Positions 55,468-64,000 are shown, counted from the stretch's first letter. The stretch is DNA of 64,000 nt from Meridianimarinicoccus aquatilis (GCF_004358675.1 NZ_SMZO01000017.1:1-64000); one strand, 5' to 3'. The notes: generated from the letters alone by a model not told the origin. Program-made: numbers and translations.

Positions 55468-57105
55468 ATGGCTGCCAAAATCGATCTGGTGCCTGAGCAG
55501 CGCCGCGCCCTTGCCCGGGCAAAGGCACTTGCGATTGCGGCAGATCTCCTGTGGCTCGCCCAAGCCGCATCGATCGCCATTCTGATCGCAGGGTGGCTGG
55601 ATGGCGGCGTCGCGCAGCCAGTTCTGTGGGTCACGCTTTTTGTGTCAGCAGGGTCACTGCGGGCGATTTTGTCAGCTCGTGCCGGACGGATCGCATTTGA
55701 TCTGGGCCAACAAGTCGTCAGCCTGACACGTCGCCGCCTTTTGGACCGCGAAGCCCCTAGACCAAATTCCACCTTATCCTCTGCAGAAGTCGCGGCAATG
55801 GTGACCGACAAGATCCCGCTGCTCGCACCAGACATTTCGCGCTACCGGATCGCCTTTGCCCGCGTGAAGGTTGTTCCCATTGTTCTGCTGCTGGTCGTTC
55901 TGTCACAATCCTGGGCAGCGGCCGCAATTTTACTGGTCACAGGCCCATTGATCCCTGTCTTCATGGCCCTTGTTGGCATGGCTGCGCGCGACGCATCCGC
56001 CAAGCAGATGGTCGAGATCGGAGCCGTCAACCGCGTGCTGGTCGATCATATCGCCGCCCTGCCCGACATCCGGCTGTTGGGTGGGTTCGACAGGTCGCGC
56101 CGGGCTTTCGCAGTACACGTCGATAGCCTTCGCGAGCGAACAATGGCGGTGCTGCGGATCGCATTCCTGTCCTCCACCGTACTCGAACTATTCGCGGCGA
56201 TCGGGATGGCGATGGTGGCCGTGTATGTCGGCTTTACGCTGCTGGGCGAAATCAACTTTGGAACATGGCGGGGCACAATGACCCCTGCAACAGGGATATT
56301 CATTCTGCTCTTGGTGCCAGAGTTCTTTCAACCGCTGCGCGATCTTGCCGCCGCATGGCACGACAAGGCCGCCGCCGACGCTGTCCGTGATGATCTTGAA
56401 AACGCCGCCGGGGATGAAACTGCCGCAATCCTTGGTGCGGGTGGACGGGTGACGCCATTGGACGGCCCCGTCATGATCCGAGTTCGCGAAGCGCAAGTTT
56501 TACGCGGCGCGCGGCACATTGCATTGCCCGACATCGACCTCGGCCCCGGCCAGAGCCTTGCATTGACCGGGCCCAGTGGCGCGGGGAAGTCGACCGCCCT
56601 TGACGCATTGGCGGGCCTTTTGCCGCTAAGCTCGGGGCACATTTCCGTACAGGGTGTCCCGTTGGATGATGCCCATGCAGATGCGTGGCGGGCACGGATA
56701 GCGATGGTGCCCCAGCGGCTGCATATGCCAGACGCAGCATTGCACGACATCTTGGACCCGCATGGAACCGGCGCAAATCTGGCCGACGCTTTATCGCGCG
56801 CTGACGCCACCGATGTGGTCGCGGCCCTACCCGACGGTCTTGACACACGCCTCGGTGAAACCGGCGCTGGTGTCTCGGGCGGCGAAGCACGCAGGCTCCT
56901 CTTGGCGCGCGCTCTATTCTCTGGCGCTGACATCATAATAGCCGATGAACCCACCGCTGATCTCGACACTGACACGGCGGCCCGCATCATTGCGGCGCTG
57001 CGCCGTGCGCAATCGGCCGGCGCGACCGTGATTGTGGCCAGCCACGATCCCAATTTGATCGCTGCGATGGATCGGGTGGTTTCCCTGTCAGGGCCAGATT
57101 CATGA
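55468..57105 (+). CDS. cydD: Thiol reductant ABC exporter subunit CydD
   Basis: Half-transporter that with CydC exports cysteine/glutathione, needed for cytochrome bd assembly. 545 residues: membrane domain about 1-310 (six helices), then the ATPase with Walker A LTGPSGAGKSTALD (about 365-378), signature GVSGGEARRLLLARALF and Walker B IIIADEPTADLD. It overlaps cydC by ATGA. It precedes cydABX on the same strand. Confidence 0.95.
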   Translation: MAAKIDLVPEQRRALARAKALAIAADLLWLAQAASIAILIAGWLDGGVAQPVLWVTLFVSAGSLRAILSARAGRIAFDLGQQVVSLTRRRLLDREAPRPNSTLSSAEVAAMVTDKIPLLAPDISRYRIAFARVKVVPIVLLLVVLSQSWAAAAILLVTGPLIPVFMALVGMAARDASAKQMVEIGAVNRVLVDHIAALPDIRLLGGFDRSRRAFAVHVDSLRERTMAVLRIAFLSSTVLELFAAIGMAMVAVYVGFTLLGEINFGTWRGTMTPATGIFILLLVPEFFQPLRDLAAAWHDKAAADAVRDDLENAAGDETAAILGAGGRVTPLDGPVMIRVREAQVLRGARHIALPDIDLGPGQSLALTGPSGAGKSTALDALAGLLPLSSGHISVQGVPLDDAHADAWRARIAMVPQRLHMPDAALHDILDPHGTGANLADALSRADATDVVAALPDGLDTRLGETGAGVSGGEARRLLLARALFSGADIIIADEPTADLDTDTAARIIAALRRAQSAGATVIVASHDPNLIAAMDRVVSLSGPDS

Positions 57106-58775
57106 GACCGCTATGGCACATAACGCGCCTGATGTGGCGCGCAGGCCCTTGGGCAATGTGGCGCGGGGCCGCCGCAGCGCTTGCCGTTCTTGTGATGGGC
57201 ACGGCGCTTCTGGGCCTGTCAGGCTGGTTCATCACGGCCGCCGGCGCAGCCGGAATTGCCGGGGTTGGCATTGCCTTTGACGTCTTTCGCCCAAGTGCCG
57301 GTGTGCGGTTCCTTGCACTCGGCCGGGCCGGGGCACGCTATGCCGAACGGCTGCTGACCCATGACACGACACTGCGCGCGCTCGCAAGCCTGCGGCTTGC
57401 CGTGCTTGAACAGCTTGAACAGCGCCCCATCGCATCGTTGCGCCAACTTCGCAGCGGCGCAGGGTTGAACCGCATCATCGCCGATGTTGATGCGCTGGAC
57501 GGTCTTTTGCTTCGCCTCGTGTTGCCGGTGATCGCGGGTCTGTTGACGCATCTGGGGGCACTTGCACTGATCTGGTGGCTGGCAGGTGCGCAGATCGCGC
57601 TATCGCTTTCCGTCGGGTATTTGGTGGGCAGTGGGCTGGTGTTGTGGCGCGCTGCAAAGTCAGCAGTGGCCCCGTCGGTCGAAGCTGAAACAGCACGGCA
57701 AACGCTCCGCCATGACGTGATTGGGCTGCTTCGTGGGCGGCGCGACGTGATTGTGCAAGGCTTGCTTCCCAAAACCCGGATAGAAATCGACGCCGCCGAG
57801 GCACAGGCCACAAGTGCCGAGCGACACCTGAGCCGGATCGACGAACGCACCGCCCTAAGGCTGTCGCTGGTGGTAACACTCTGCACAGCGGCGGCGCTTG
57901 CCTTGGGTCAACTGGCAGTTCGGGCAGGCACTATTGATGCGGCCACTGCGGCGATCGGTGTCTTTGTTGCCTTGGCGCTGGCAGAAACAGTATTGCCGCT
58001 CAGGCGCGGACTGGCCGATCTGGGGCGCATGCACAGCGCGGCGCGCCGGTTGCTGCGGGACGGCACCACCGGACATCCGACCGCGTTGTCACCAATCACG
58101 CCCGATACGTCACGTGGCCTCACCGTGACCGACCTGACCGTTGCGCGCCCCGGCAGGCAGGTTGCCGTAAGCGCCCCCCTGTCCCTTACCCTCCATCCTG
58201 GTGATGTAGTTGCCCTGGCTGGCCCAAGTGGTCACGGCAAGAGCACATTGCTGGATGCGCTGGCAGGACTGACCAATCCCTTGTCAGGGCAAGTTATATT
58301 GGCTGGGATCCCGCTGTCCGACTGGCCCGAAACGCAACTGCGAGACTGTCTAACCCTCGTTCCACAACGCACGTCTTTGATCGGCGGAACCGTCCGTGAG
58401 AACCTTGCGCTGTCAGTGGATACGTTGACCGACGGGGCTGCTTGGGCAGCCCTACAAACAGTGTGCATGACAGACGTCATAGCACGGGTCGGCGGGTTGG
58501 ACGGTGTGCTTGGCGAAGCGGGGTCCGGCCTTTCTGGTGGTGAGGCACGCCGCCTCGCCCTCGCCCGTGCCGTCCTCCGCGCCCCCAAAGTGCTGTTGCT
58601 GGACGAGCCGACCGAAGGGCTGGATGATGCCCTTGCGCGTGACGTATTGGCCGGTCTGAAGAAGGCCTTGCCGGAATGCGCAATACTGATGGCTGCCCAC
58701 CGTCCGGCCGAAACGGAATTTGCGACACGAACCATTTCCGTGAAAAGACACATAACGAAAACAGAATATATTTGA
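57102..58775 (+). CDS. cydC: Thiol reductant ABC exporter subunit CydC
   Basis: Partner of CydD; 557 residues. Six-helix membrane part (about 1-300), then Walker A LAGPSGHGKSTLLDALAG, signature SGLSGGEARRLALARAVL and Walker B VLLLDEPTEGLDD. Starts overlapping cydD. Its last codon region contains the first half of an FNR-type site for the following cydABX unit. Confidence 0.95.
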   Translation: MRPLWHITRLMWRAGPWAMWRGAAAALAVLVMGTALLGLSGWFITAAGAAGIAGVGIAFDVFRPSAGVRFLALGRAGARYAERLLTHDTTLRALASLRLAVLEQLEQRPIASLRQLRSGAGLNRIIADVDALDGLLLRLVLPVIAGLLTHLGALALIWWLAGAQIALSLSVGYLVGSGLVLWRAAKSAVAPSVEAETARQTLRHDVIGLLRGRRDVIVQGLLPKTRIEIDAAEAQATSAERHLSRIDERTALRLSLVVTLCTAAALALGQLAVRAGTIDAATAAIGVFVALALAETVLPLRRGLADLGRMHSAARRLLRDGTTGHPTALSPITPDTSRGLTVTDLTVARPGRQVAVSAPLSLTLHPGDVVALAGPSGHGKSTLLDALAGLTNPLSGQVILAGIPLSDWPETQLRDCLTLVPQRTSLIGGTVRENLALSVDTLTDGAAWAALQTVCMTDVIARVGGLDGVLGEAGSGLSGGEARRLALARAVLRAPKVLLLDEPTEGLDDALARDVLAGLKKALPECAILMAAHRPAETEFATRTISVKRHITKTEYI

Positions 58776-58785
58776 CCTAGATCAA
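58772..58785. promoter_or_regulatory. FNR (FnrL)-type binding site before cydAB, over the cydC stop codon
   Basis: TTGACCTAGATCAA at 58772-58785 is a TTGAC-N4-ATCAA dyad, matching the FNR consensus TTGAT-N4-ATCAA with one base difference. The cydC stop TGA is 58773-58775, so the site lies inside coding sequence and in the 128-base gap before cydA. Direct reading of the sequence; control by FnrL is inferred from the family's role at low oxygen. Confidence 0.85.
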
Positions 58786-58820
58786 TTCCCTTCTCCAGGA
58801 CAGATGCTAGGACATACATA

Positions 58821-58843
58821 AAGCTAAGTCTTTAAGTTAGCTT
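58821..58843 (+). promoter_or_regulatory. Inverted repeat in the cydA leader
   Basis: AAGCTAA (58821-58827) faces TTAGCTT (58837-58843) around GTCTTTAAG, a perfect seven-pair dyad 61 bases before cydA. It could be a second regulator site or an RNA hairpin in the 5' leader. Confidence 0.45.
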
Positions 58844-58903
58844 CACGTGTCACGTTTTTTTGCGGGGGCGCTCCCCCGGCAGTTTCGATAGGAGATATCA
58901 ATC

Positions 58904-60523
58904 ATGGAGCTCGATATTGTCGAGCTGTCACGCCTGCAATTTGCGATGACGGCCATGTACCACTTCCTTTTCGTGCCGCTGACGCTGGGTCTGTCGATCC
59001 TCGTGGCGATCATGGAAACGGTATATGTCATGACCAACCGCCCGATATGGCGGCAAATGACAAAATTCTGGGGCACACTCTTCGGGATCAACTTTGTTCT
59101 CGGCGTTGCCACCGGCATCACGATGGAATTCCAGTTCGGCATGAACTGGGCCTATTATTCGCACTATGTGGGCGACATTTTCGGCGCGCCGCTGGCGATC
59201 GAAGGGCTAATGGCCTTCTTCCTCGAAGCCACATTTGTCGGTCTGTTCTTCTTCGGGTGGGACAGGCTTTCGAAACACGCGCACCTTGCAGTGGCTTGGC
59301 TTGTGGCACTTGGGTCCAACTTTTCGGCCCTGTGGATCTTGATCGCCAATGGCTGGATGCAAAATCCGGTTGGGGCAGAGTTCAACCCCGACACCATGCG
59401 CATGGAAATGACCAGCTTCTTTGAGGTCATCTTCAACGAAGTTGGGCAGGCAAAGTTCGTTCACACTGTTTCCGCCGGCTATGTCACCGCATCCGTCTTC
59501 GTGCTGGGTGTGTCGGCTTGGTATCTGCTTAAGAACCGCCATGTTGATTTGGCGCGCCGGTCGATTGCCGTCGCCTCCGCCTTTGGCCTCGCTTCTGCGC
59601 TGTCCGTAGTCGTTCTTGGCGATGAAAGTGGCTACTCGGCCAGCCACACACAAAAGATGAAACTCGCCGCGATCGAGGCCATGTGGGAAACCCACCCGGC
59701 CCCCGCACCGTTCACCGCCATCGGCTTTCCCGACCAAGAGGCCCGCGAGACGCATTACGCGGTTGAACTGCCTTGGGTCATGGGCTTGATCGGGACACGG
59801 TCTTTGACCACCGAAATTCCTGGCATCAACGATCTGGTCGCAGAGGCCGAAGACAAGATCCGTACAGGGCTGATCGCCTACGATGCTCTGATGACCATTC
59901 GCGAAAACCGGGAGGCAACGCAGCCAGAGGTTCGCGCCGCATTTGAACAGAACTCGGGCGACCTTGGTTTTGCCTTCCTGCTAAAGCGCTATGTCGATGA
60001 TCCACGTGACGCGACCGAAGAGCAAATCGCGTTGGCCGCGAACGACACCATCCCCGGCGTCGCCCCCTTGTTCTGGTCGTTCCGTTTGATGGTCGGCCTT
60101 GGTTTTTCGTTCATCGCCATCATGGCCTACTTCTTCTATCGCGCCAGCTTCCGGGGCATGCAGTTCCCCCGTTGGGCACTTTACGGGGCGGTTGCGGTTA
60201 TTCCTGCCCCCTGGATCGCGGCCGAACTGGGCTGGTTCGTGTCCGAATTCGGACGCCAACCCTGGACGGTGGATGGCGTTCTGCCAACGGCACTTTCGGC
60301 CAGCCACCTCAGCGTGGGCGACCTTCTGATCACGCTGGCCGGGTTCATGGTTTTCTACACGATCCTCTTCATCGTCGAGATGGGTTTGATGCTGAAATAT
60401 ATCCGCAAAGGACCGTTTCAGGACGTGGAAGAAACAGAAATCTGGGCGGCTCGACACGAACACCGTTTGCGCACCCATGACGGCAAGGGCCCCTTTGCAC
60501 CTACCGCAACCCCTGCGGAGTAA
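58904..60523 (+). CDS. cydA: Cytochrome bd ubiquinol oxidase subunit I
   Basis: The haem-bearing subunit of the bd oxidase. 539 residues, nine-helix fold. The haem b595 His is in FAMTAMYHFLFVPLTLGLS (about residue 19-20), and GMNWAYYSHYVGDIFGAPLAIEGLMAFFLEATFVGLFFFGW is conserved. The Q-loop (about 255-385, containing SGYSASHTQKMKLAAIEAMWE) is long, so this is the L-type with E. coli-like CydA. It is first of cydABX; the FNR-type site lies 120 bases upstream. Confidence 0.96.
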   Translation: MELDIVELSRLQFAMTAMYHFLFVPLTLGLSILVAIMETVYVMTNRPIWRQMTKFWGTLFGINFVLGVATGITMEFQFGMNWAYYSHYVGDIFGAPLAIEGLMAFFLEATFVGLFFFGWDRLSKHAHLAVAWLVALGSNFSALWILIANGWMQNPVGAEFNPDTMRMEMTSFFEVIFNEVGQAKFVHTVSAGYVTASVFVLGVSAWYLLKNRHVDLARRSIAVASAFGLASALSVVVLGDESGYSASHTQKMKLAAIEAMWETHPAPAPFTAIGFPDQEARETHYAVELPWVMGLIGTRSLTTEIPGINDLVAEAEDKIRTGLIAYDALMTIRENREATQPEVRAAFEQNSGDLGFAFLLKRYVDDPRDATEEQIALAANDTIPGVAPLFWSFRLMVGLGFSFIAIMAYFFYRASFRGMQFPRWALYGAVAVIPAPWIAAELGWFVSEFGRQPWTVDGVLPTALSASHLSVGDLLITLAGFMVFYTILFIVEMGLMLKYIRKGPFQDVEETEIWAARHEHRLRTHDGKGPFAPTATPAE

Positions 60524-60528
60524 CAGTT

Positions 60529-61692
60529 ATGATCCTGCACACTTTGATAGACTATGAAATCTTACGCGTAATCTGGTGGGCGCTTTTGGGCGTCTTGCTG
60601 ATCGGCTTTGCCCTGACCGACGGGTTCGACATGGGCGTTGGTGCGCTGTTGCCCTTCGTGGCAAAGACCGACGTGGAACGCCGGGTGGCGATCAACACGG
60701 TCGGCCCGGTCTGGGAAGGCAACCAAGTCTGGTTCATCCTTGGGGGCGGTGCGATCTTTGCCGCTTGGCCGCCGCTTTACGCCGTCTCCTTTTCCGGGTT
60801 CTATCTTGCAATGTTTGCAGTGCTGTCCGCGTTGATCCTGCGCCCGGTGGCCTTCAAATACCGGTCCAAGCGCGACGATCCACGCTGGCGTTCAACTTGG
60901 GACTGGGCCTTGTTCGTTGGCGGCGCAGCACCGGCGTTGTTGTTCGGGGTGGCCGTGGGCAACGTGCTGCTTGGCGTCCCCTTTCATCTGACGCCTGATT
61001 TGATGCCGATGTATGACGGCACGTATTACGGCAAATTCCTTGGGCTTCTTCGTCCCTTTGCCCTGCTTGCCGGTGTCGTGTCCCTCTCGATGCTGGTGAT
61101 GCACGGCGCGGCATGGCTCAGCCTGAAAGCAGAAGGCCCGGTCGCGGAGCGGGCACGCACCATAGGTGTCCGCGCTGGCATGGTCGCGGCGGGCGGGTAT
61201 GCCCTGGCCGGCCTTTGGATGGCGTTCGGGATTGATGGTTTTTCCCTGACTGGCGATGTTGTACGCGATGGGCCTTCCAACCCACTCTACAGCGAAGTCG
61301 CGCGCGGCGGCACATGGCTGAGCGCATATCTGGAAAGGCCCTGGATCATCTTTGCACCCGTGATGGGCTTCGCCGGGATCGGCCTTGCCGTGCGCGGCCT
61401 GCAAGCAGGACGCGAGGTGTCGACGCTGCTTTGGTCCAAGATGGCAATTGCCGGGATCATCGCCTCTGTTGGCTTGACGATGTTCCCATTCATCCTGCCG
61501 TCAACCGTCGATCCGACAAGCTCACTCACCGTTTGGGACGCCTCTTCATCGCACTTGACCCTCTTTGTGATGTTGGTCGCGACCGCGATCTTCATGCCCC
61601 TGATCCTGCTCTACACCGCTTGGGTTTATAAAGTGCTCTGGGGCAAGGTCACCGAAGACGACGTAAACGGCAACTCTCATAGCCTCTACTGA
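60529..61692 (+). CDS. cydB: Cytochrome bd ubiquinol oxidase subunit II
   Basis: The pseudo-symmetric partner of CydA, 387 residues. It starts MILHTLIDYEILRVIWWALLGVLLIGFALTDGFDMGVG, the family signature, followed by GPVWEGNQVWFILGGGAIFAAWP. Eight to nine helices. It follows cydA after 5 bases and precedes cydX by 14. Confidence 0.96.
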   Translation: MILHTLIDYEILRVIWWALLGVLLIGFALTDGFDMGVGALLPFVAKTDVERRVAINTVGPVWEGNQVWFILGGGAIFAAWPPLYAVSFSGFYLAMFAVLSALILRPVAFKYRSKRDDPRWRSTWDWALFVGGAAPALLFGVAVGNVLLGVPFHLTPDLMPMYDGTYYGKFLGLLRPFALLAGVVSLSMLVMHGAAWLSLKAEGPVAERARTIGVRAGMVAAGGYALAGLWMAFGIDGFSLTGDVVRDGPSNPLYSEVARGGTWLSAYLERPWIIFAPVMGFAGIGLAVRGLQAGREVSTLLWSKMAIAGIIASVGLTMFPFILPSTVDPTSSLTVWDASSSHLTLFVMLVATAIFMPLILLYTAWVYKVLWGKVTEDDVNGNSHSLY

Positions 61693-61706
61693 GGAAGGAC
61701 AACACG

Positions 61707-61844
61707 ATGTGGTATTTTGCTTGGCTGCTTGGCCTGCCGCTGGCCGCTATGTTCGCCGTTCTGAACGCGATCTGGCTGGAAATGAAGGAAGACGCGCATC
61801 TCGTCAGGGATGCCGAAGACACAGAAAGTCAGGGAAACACCTGA
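61707..61844 (+). CDS. cydX: CydX, small subunit of cytochrome bd
   Basis: A 45-residue microprotein required for stable bd oxidase. Starts MWYFAWLLGLPLAAMFAVLN, with a single helix followed by AIWLEM and an acidic tail. The W-Y-F-W-L-G start and the conserved glutamate after the helix match CydX (YbgT). GGAAGGA lies before the ATG. Confidence 0.93.
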   Translation: MWYFAWLLGLPLAAMFAVLNAIWLEMKEDAHLVRDAEDTESQGNT

Positions 61845-61850
61845 CGCGCC

Positions 61851-61868
61851 GCCCCTGAGATCAGGGGC
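61851..61868 (+). terminator. Hairpin between cydX and the SLAC1-like gene
   Basis: GCCCCTG (61851-61857) pairs with CAGGGGC (61862-61868) around AGAT, perfect. AAAA but no T-run follows; it may attenuate or process the transcript rather than end it. The next gene starts 18 bases later. Confidence 0.5.
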
Positions 61869-61886
61869 CGGCAAAAGGACAAGACA

Positions 61887-62876
61887 ATGACCGATATGCT
61901 TACCCAGGTGCAGACACCGACAGACGACACCAGGCTTGCACATTTTCCAGTGACTTTCTTCGCCTCGGCGATGGGGCTCGCGGGGTTTGCGTTGGCCCTT
62001 CACAAGGCGGAAACGGTGCTCAATACAGGGCATCTGGCCAGCCTTGGAGCAGTGGTGCTTGCGACACTTGTCTTCGTGCTGATCGCCAGCCTGTTCGGGG
62101 TCAAGGTTTGGCGTCATTCCGCCGCGGTAAAGGCGGAGTGGCACCACCCGGTCACGTTGGCGTTCTTTCCGGCCATCTCGATCTCTATGCTGCTTCTTGC
62201 AACAGCGCTCGTCTCGGTCCTGCCACCAGTTGCGCTTTGGCTATGGGTGGCGGGCACCGCAGCCCAAGGCGTACTGACCCTTGCGGTTCTATCCGGGTGG
62301 ATTGGGAAACGCAGCTTTCAGCCGATGCACATCTCACCTGCCTGGTTCATTCCGGCCGTGGGCAATGTGGTTGTTCCGCTGGCAGGGGTGCAACTGGGCT
62401 TTGTTGAAACTTCATGGTTGTTCTTTTCGGCAGGTCTGCTGTTCTGGATCGTTCTGCTGACGCTTGTGATGAACAGATTGATCTTTCACGATCCATTGCC
62501 GGGGCGGCTTTACCCGACGCTTGCCATTCTCATCGCCCCGCCGGCCGTTGCATTCACAAGTTGGCTTAACTTGAATGGCGGCGTGTTGGATCCTATGGCC
62601 CGCGTGCTTTTCGGGATCACGTTGACCTTCGCAGCCTTGGTGCTGACCCAAGTTCCCAGCCTCGCCCGACTGCCCTTTGCGATCTCTTGGTGGGCTCTCA
62701 GCTTTCCGGTTGCCGCACTGAGCATTGCCACACTGACCTATGGTGCGCTTGCGGATTCTGCCGCGCACACAGTGTCAGGCATCGGCGTCGTAGCTTTACT
62801 GACTGCCATCATCATGGGGCTTGTGCTGCGCACCAGCCTTGCCATCCGCCGTGGGCAAATCTGCCGACCCGGATAA
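61887..62876 (+). CDS. SLAC1/TehA-family anion channel or exporter
   Basis: A 329-residue protein with about ten membrane helices, beginning LAHFPVTFFASAMGLAGFALAL as in TehA/SLAC1 (C4-dicarboxylate/tellurite/sulfite family). Charged spacer HSAAVKAEWHHPVTLAFFPAISISML is the family motif. Members move anions such as malate, nitrate, chloride or sulfite. It follows cydX and precedes a DsrE-like gene, so an anion of sulfur metabolism is possible, but not shown. Confidence 0.88.
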   Translation: MTDMLTQVQTPTDDTRLAHFPVTFFASAMGLAGFALALHKAETVLNTGHLASLGAVVLATLVFVLIASLFGVKVWRHSAAVKAEWHHPVTLAFFPAISISMLLLATALVSVLPPVALWLWVAGTAAQGVLTLAVLSGWIGKRSFQPMHISPAWFIPAVGNVVVPLAGVQLGFVETSWLFFSAGLLFWIVLLTLVMNRLIFHDPLPGRLYPTLAILIAPPAVAFTSWLNLNGGVLDPMARVLFGITLTFAALVLTQVPSLARLPFAISWWALSFPVAALSIATLTYGALADSAAHTVSGIGVVALLTAIIMGLVLRTSLAIRRGQICRPG

Positions 62877-62901
62877 CCTCAACCCAGAAAAAGGAAATAG
62901 A

Positions 62902-63342
62902 ATGAAACGTTTCTTGACCGCGGCGGTGCTGGCTGCGAGCGCCCTTGGTGTGACCTCTGCACGGGCTGAAGACCCGGCAAAGCTGGTGACCATTCTCACT
63001 GCACCAGAGCCACAAACCCAACTGATGGCAATGGTTTTGTCCTTTCAGGCTGCAAAACAGGGCGCCACGCCTCACATGCTTCTGTGTGGCCCCGCAGGGG
63101 ATTTGGCCCTGAAGGACGCCCCTGCTTCGGCCACCGAGGGCCAGCCACCAAAAGACATGAGCCCGCAAAAGCTGATGCAAGCCATTATGGCGGAACCAGG
63201 GGCCAAGGTGGAAGTCTGCGCGATCTATCTGCCTGGCAAAGGGGCAGACGCCTCTGTGTTGCTTGATGGTATCGGCGTGGCCCAACCCGGCGCTATGGCA
63301 ACGGCGATCATCGCACCTGACGCTCGCGTCATGAGTTTCTGA
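62902..63342 (+). CDS. Periplasmic DsrE-like protein
   Basis: A 146-residue protein starting at ATG 62902 with AAAAAGGAA upstream. Signal peptide ends ARA. The mature part has the DsrE/F fold layout: KLVTILTAPEPQTQLMAMVLSFQAAKQGATPHMLLCGPAGDLALKD with the cysteine of this family in LLCGP, and AIMAEPGAKVEVCAIYLPG. DsrE relatives carry sulfur via a cysteine. It is coupled to the SLAC1-like gene (25-base gap). Confidence 0.82.
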   Translation: MKRFLTAAVLAASALGVTSARAEDPAKLVTILTAPEPQTQLMAMVLSFQAAKQGATPHMLLCGPAGDLALKDAPASATEGQPPKDMSPQKLMQAIMAEPGAKVEVCAIYLPGKGADASVLLDGIGVAQPGAMATAIIAPDARVMSF

Positions 63343-63361
63343 GGCGGGGCAGACCACACAA

Positions 63362-63393
63362 ACAAGGGGCGCATCCCGTCACGCGCCCCTTGT
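63362..63393 (+). terminator. Strong hairpin after the DsrE-like gene
   Basis: ACAAGGGGCGC (63362-63372) pairs perfectly with GCGCCCCTTGT (63383-63393) around ten bases. No clean T-run follows, but an 11-pair GC-rich stem 20 bases after the stop is probably the end of the cyd unit. Confidence 0.7.
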
Positions 63394-63478
63394 GTCTGTC
63401 ACAGGATGAAGATCGCATGCTCAATATGCGCAGCGAGCTGTTCGCAGAACAACCCGCTGTTCGGAATTCGCGAAAGAC

Positions 63479-63796
63479 CTAGCCGAGCGTGTGCGCAACA
63501 TCGTACATCACAGGCTCGAAGCTGCGGCACAGGGTGTTGATCCGGCGGTTTCGGATCCGCATTTCATCGCTGCGCAGCATCGCTTGAAAATCCTCGCGCC
63601 GTTCCCATTGGCTATAGTTGGCAATACGAGTCTGCGCATCGTTCACATGCAAAGCTGCCGCAACAAAGCCGGGCTGCTTGGAAATGAAGCTGTCATAGGC
63701 ATCTCGCAAGTCATCGATTAGATCCTGACAGGTACCGGGCGTGACCTCAAACGTGGTGATGACGGTCTGATGCGGAGAGGTTTCGGTGATTTGCAT
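63479..63796 (-). CDS. Antibiotic biosynthesis monooxygenase (ABM) domain protein
   Basis: A 105-residue ferredoxin-like single-domain protein. VITTFEVTPGTCQDLIDDLRDAYDSFISKQPGFVAAALHVN and RIANYSQWERREDFQAM give the ABM pattern: a beta strand, long helix, GFxxxxL then the Y.QW.s..df motif. Family members include heme- or quinol-degrading monooxygenases; the substrate here is unknown. Confidence 0.85.
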   Translation of the reverse strand: MQITETSPHQTVITTFEVTPGTCQDLIDDLRDAYDSFISKQPGFVAAALHVNDAQTRIANYSQWERREDFQAMLRSDEMRIRNRRINTLCRSFEPVMYDVAHTLG

Positions 63797-63930
63797 ATTG
63801 TGTCCTCCTTCCCAAACCTGCGCCCGCGATCACAGAAACGTCAAGCACGAAGCCTGCACGCGTGATCGCAACCGAGGCTTTAACGGTGCGTTAACCGTTC
63901 AAAGACAGCATATCCCCGAAAGGGGCATTC

Positions 63931-64000
63931 ATGCGGGTCTGGTTGCAGGCAATTGTACTGTGTCTGTGCATGTCGCAGGCGTCCGCCGGTGCGTGGTCTC
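63931..64000 (+). CDS. Secreted protein, N-terminus only (cut by window edge)
   Basis: An ATG at 63931 with AGGGGC upstream opens a frame running off the window. The 23 visible residues are MRVWLQAIVLCLCMSQASAG then AWS, a signal peptide with a probable ASA cleavage. Only the leader is visible, so no family can be assigned. An inverted repeat AACGGT...ACCGTT lies about 40 bases upstream. Confidence 0.6.
   Translation, partial: MRVWLQAIVLCLCMSQASAGAWS

Noticed and set aside
1-64000. CRISPR arrays, prophage, integrons or a defence island
   Set aside because: No direct-repeat arrays, integrase or phage genes are present; the window is core metabolism plus one IS.

Overview
The window is GC-rich chromosomal DNA of an alphaproteobacterium, most likely a marine member of the Rhodobacterales (Roseobacter group). 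This rests on the bolA / J-domain protein / cobS / cobT neighbourhood, an aa3-type oxidase subunit IV microprotein, two proteins with VPLPA-CTERM sorting tails, a DmdC-like acyl-CoA dehydrogenase, an FNR-type site before cydAB and a tandem glycine riboswitch before gcvTHP. Almost all of it is core metabolism packed into short operons with 4-base ATGA overlaps. The only mobile DNA is an IS5-family element cut by the left edge.

Layout. 1-744: right part of an IS5-family element whose transposase needs a frameshift. 745-3268: VPLPA-CTERM secreted protein, Lrp/AsnC regulator divergent from a LysE exporter, YceI. 3424-4866: rpsF-rpsR-rplI with promoter and terminator. 4883-9524: secreted esterase, YHS protein, gatB, two tiny membrane proteins, a lipoprotein, a DUF4177-type protein, BolA. 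9622-15536: J-domain protein, lipoprotein, HI0933-type flavoprotein, cobS, a DUF1428-type gene on the other strand, cobT. 15546-20926: a second VPLPA-CTERM protein with six Ca-binding loops, aminopeptidase P, DUF427-type protein, CLC channel. 21067-26325: molybdenum cofactor operon fdhD-mobA-mobB-moeA (moeA carries an extra N-terminal domain) and divergent azlCD. 26328-31595: lipoprotein, aa3 oxidase subunit IV, metallo-beta-lactamase-fold hydrolase, acyl-CoA dehydrogenase, Sua5/TsaC, YqgE. 31725-38783: DsbD-N-like protein, then the strand-minus operon udg-moaB-RND adaptor-RND pump. 38910-42832: pyrB, two unknown genes, a dihydroorotase-like gene without catalytic residues, plsY. 42874-50286: an activated-methyl-cycle operon (split metH, metK, ahcY, adenosine-kinase-like). 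50578-55266: glycine cleavage operon under a tandem glycine riboswitch. 55468-63393: cydDC, FNR site, cydABX, SLAC1/TehA channel, DsrE-like periplasmic protein. 63479-64000: ABM-domain monooxygenase and the start of a secreted protein.

How the genes connect. The methyl-cycle operon regenerates methionine and SAM and clears S-adenosylhomocysteine and adenosine. Its methionine synthase needs cobalamin, for which cobS/cobT supply two subunits of the aerobic cobaltochelatase. The gcv operon diverges from it and feeds one-carbon units into folate. The cyd block builds a low-oxygen terminal oxidase, with cydDC as its assembly exporter. The most notable points are the pseudo-dihydroorotase beside pyrB, the MoeA fusion, the two-gene methionine synthase, the FNR site on the cydC stop codon, the EF-hand/VPLPA surface protein with a dyad operator, and a lipoprotein with a possible permuted papain-like active site.
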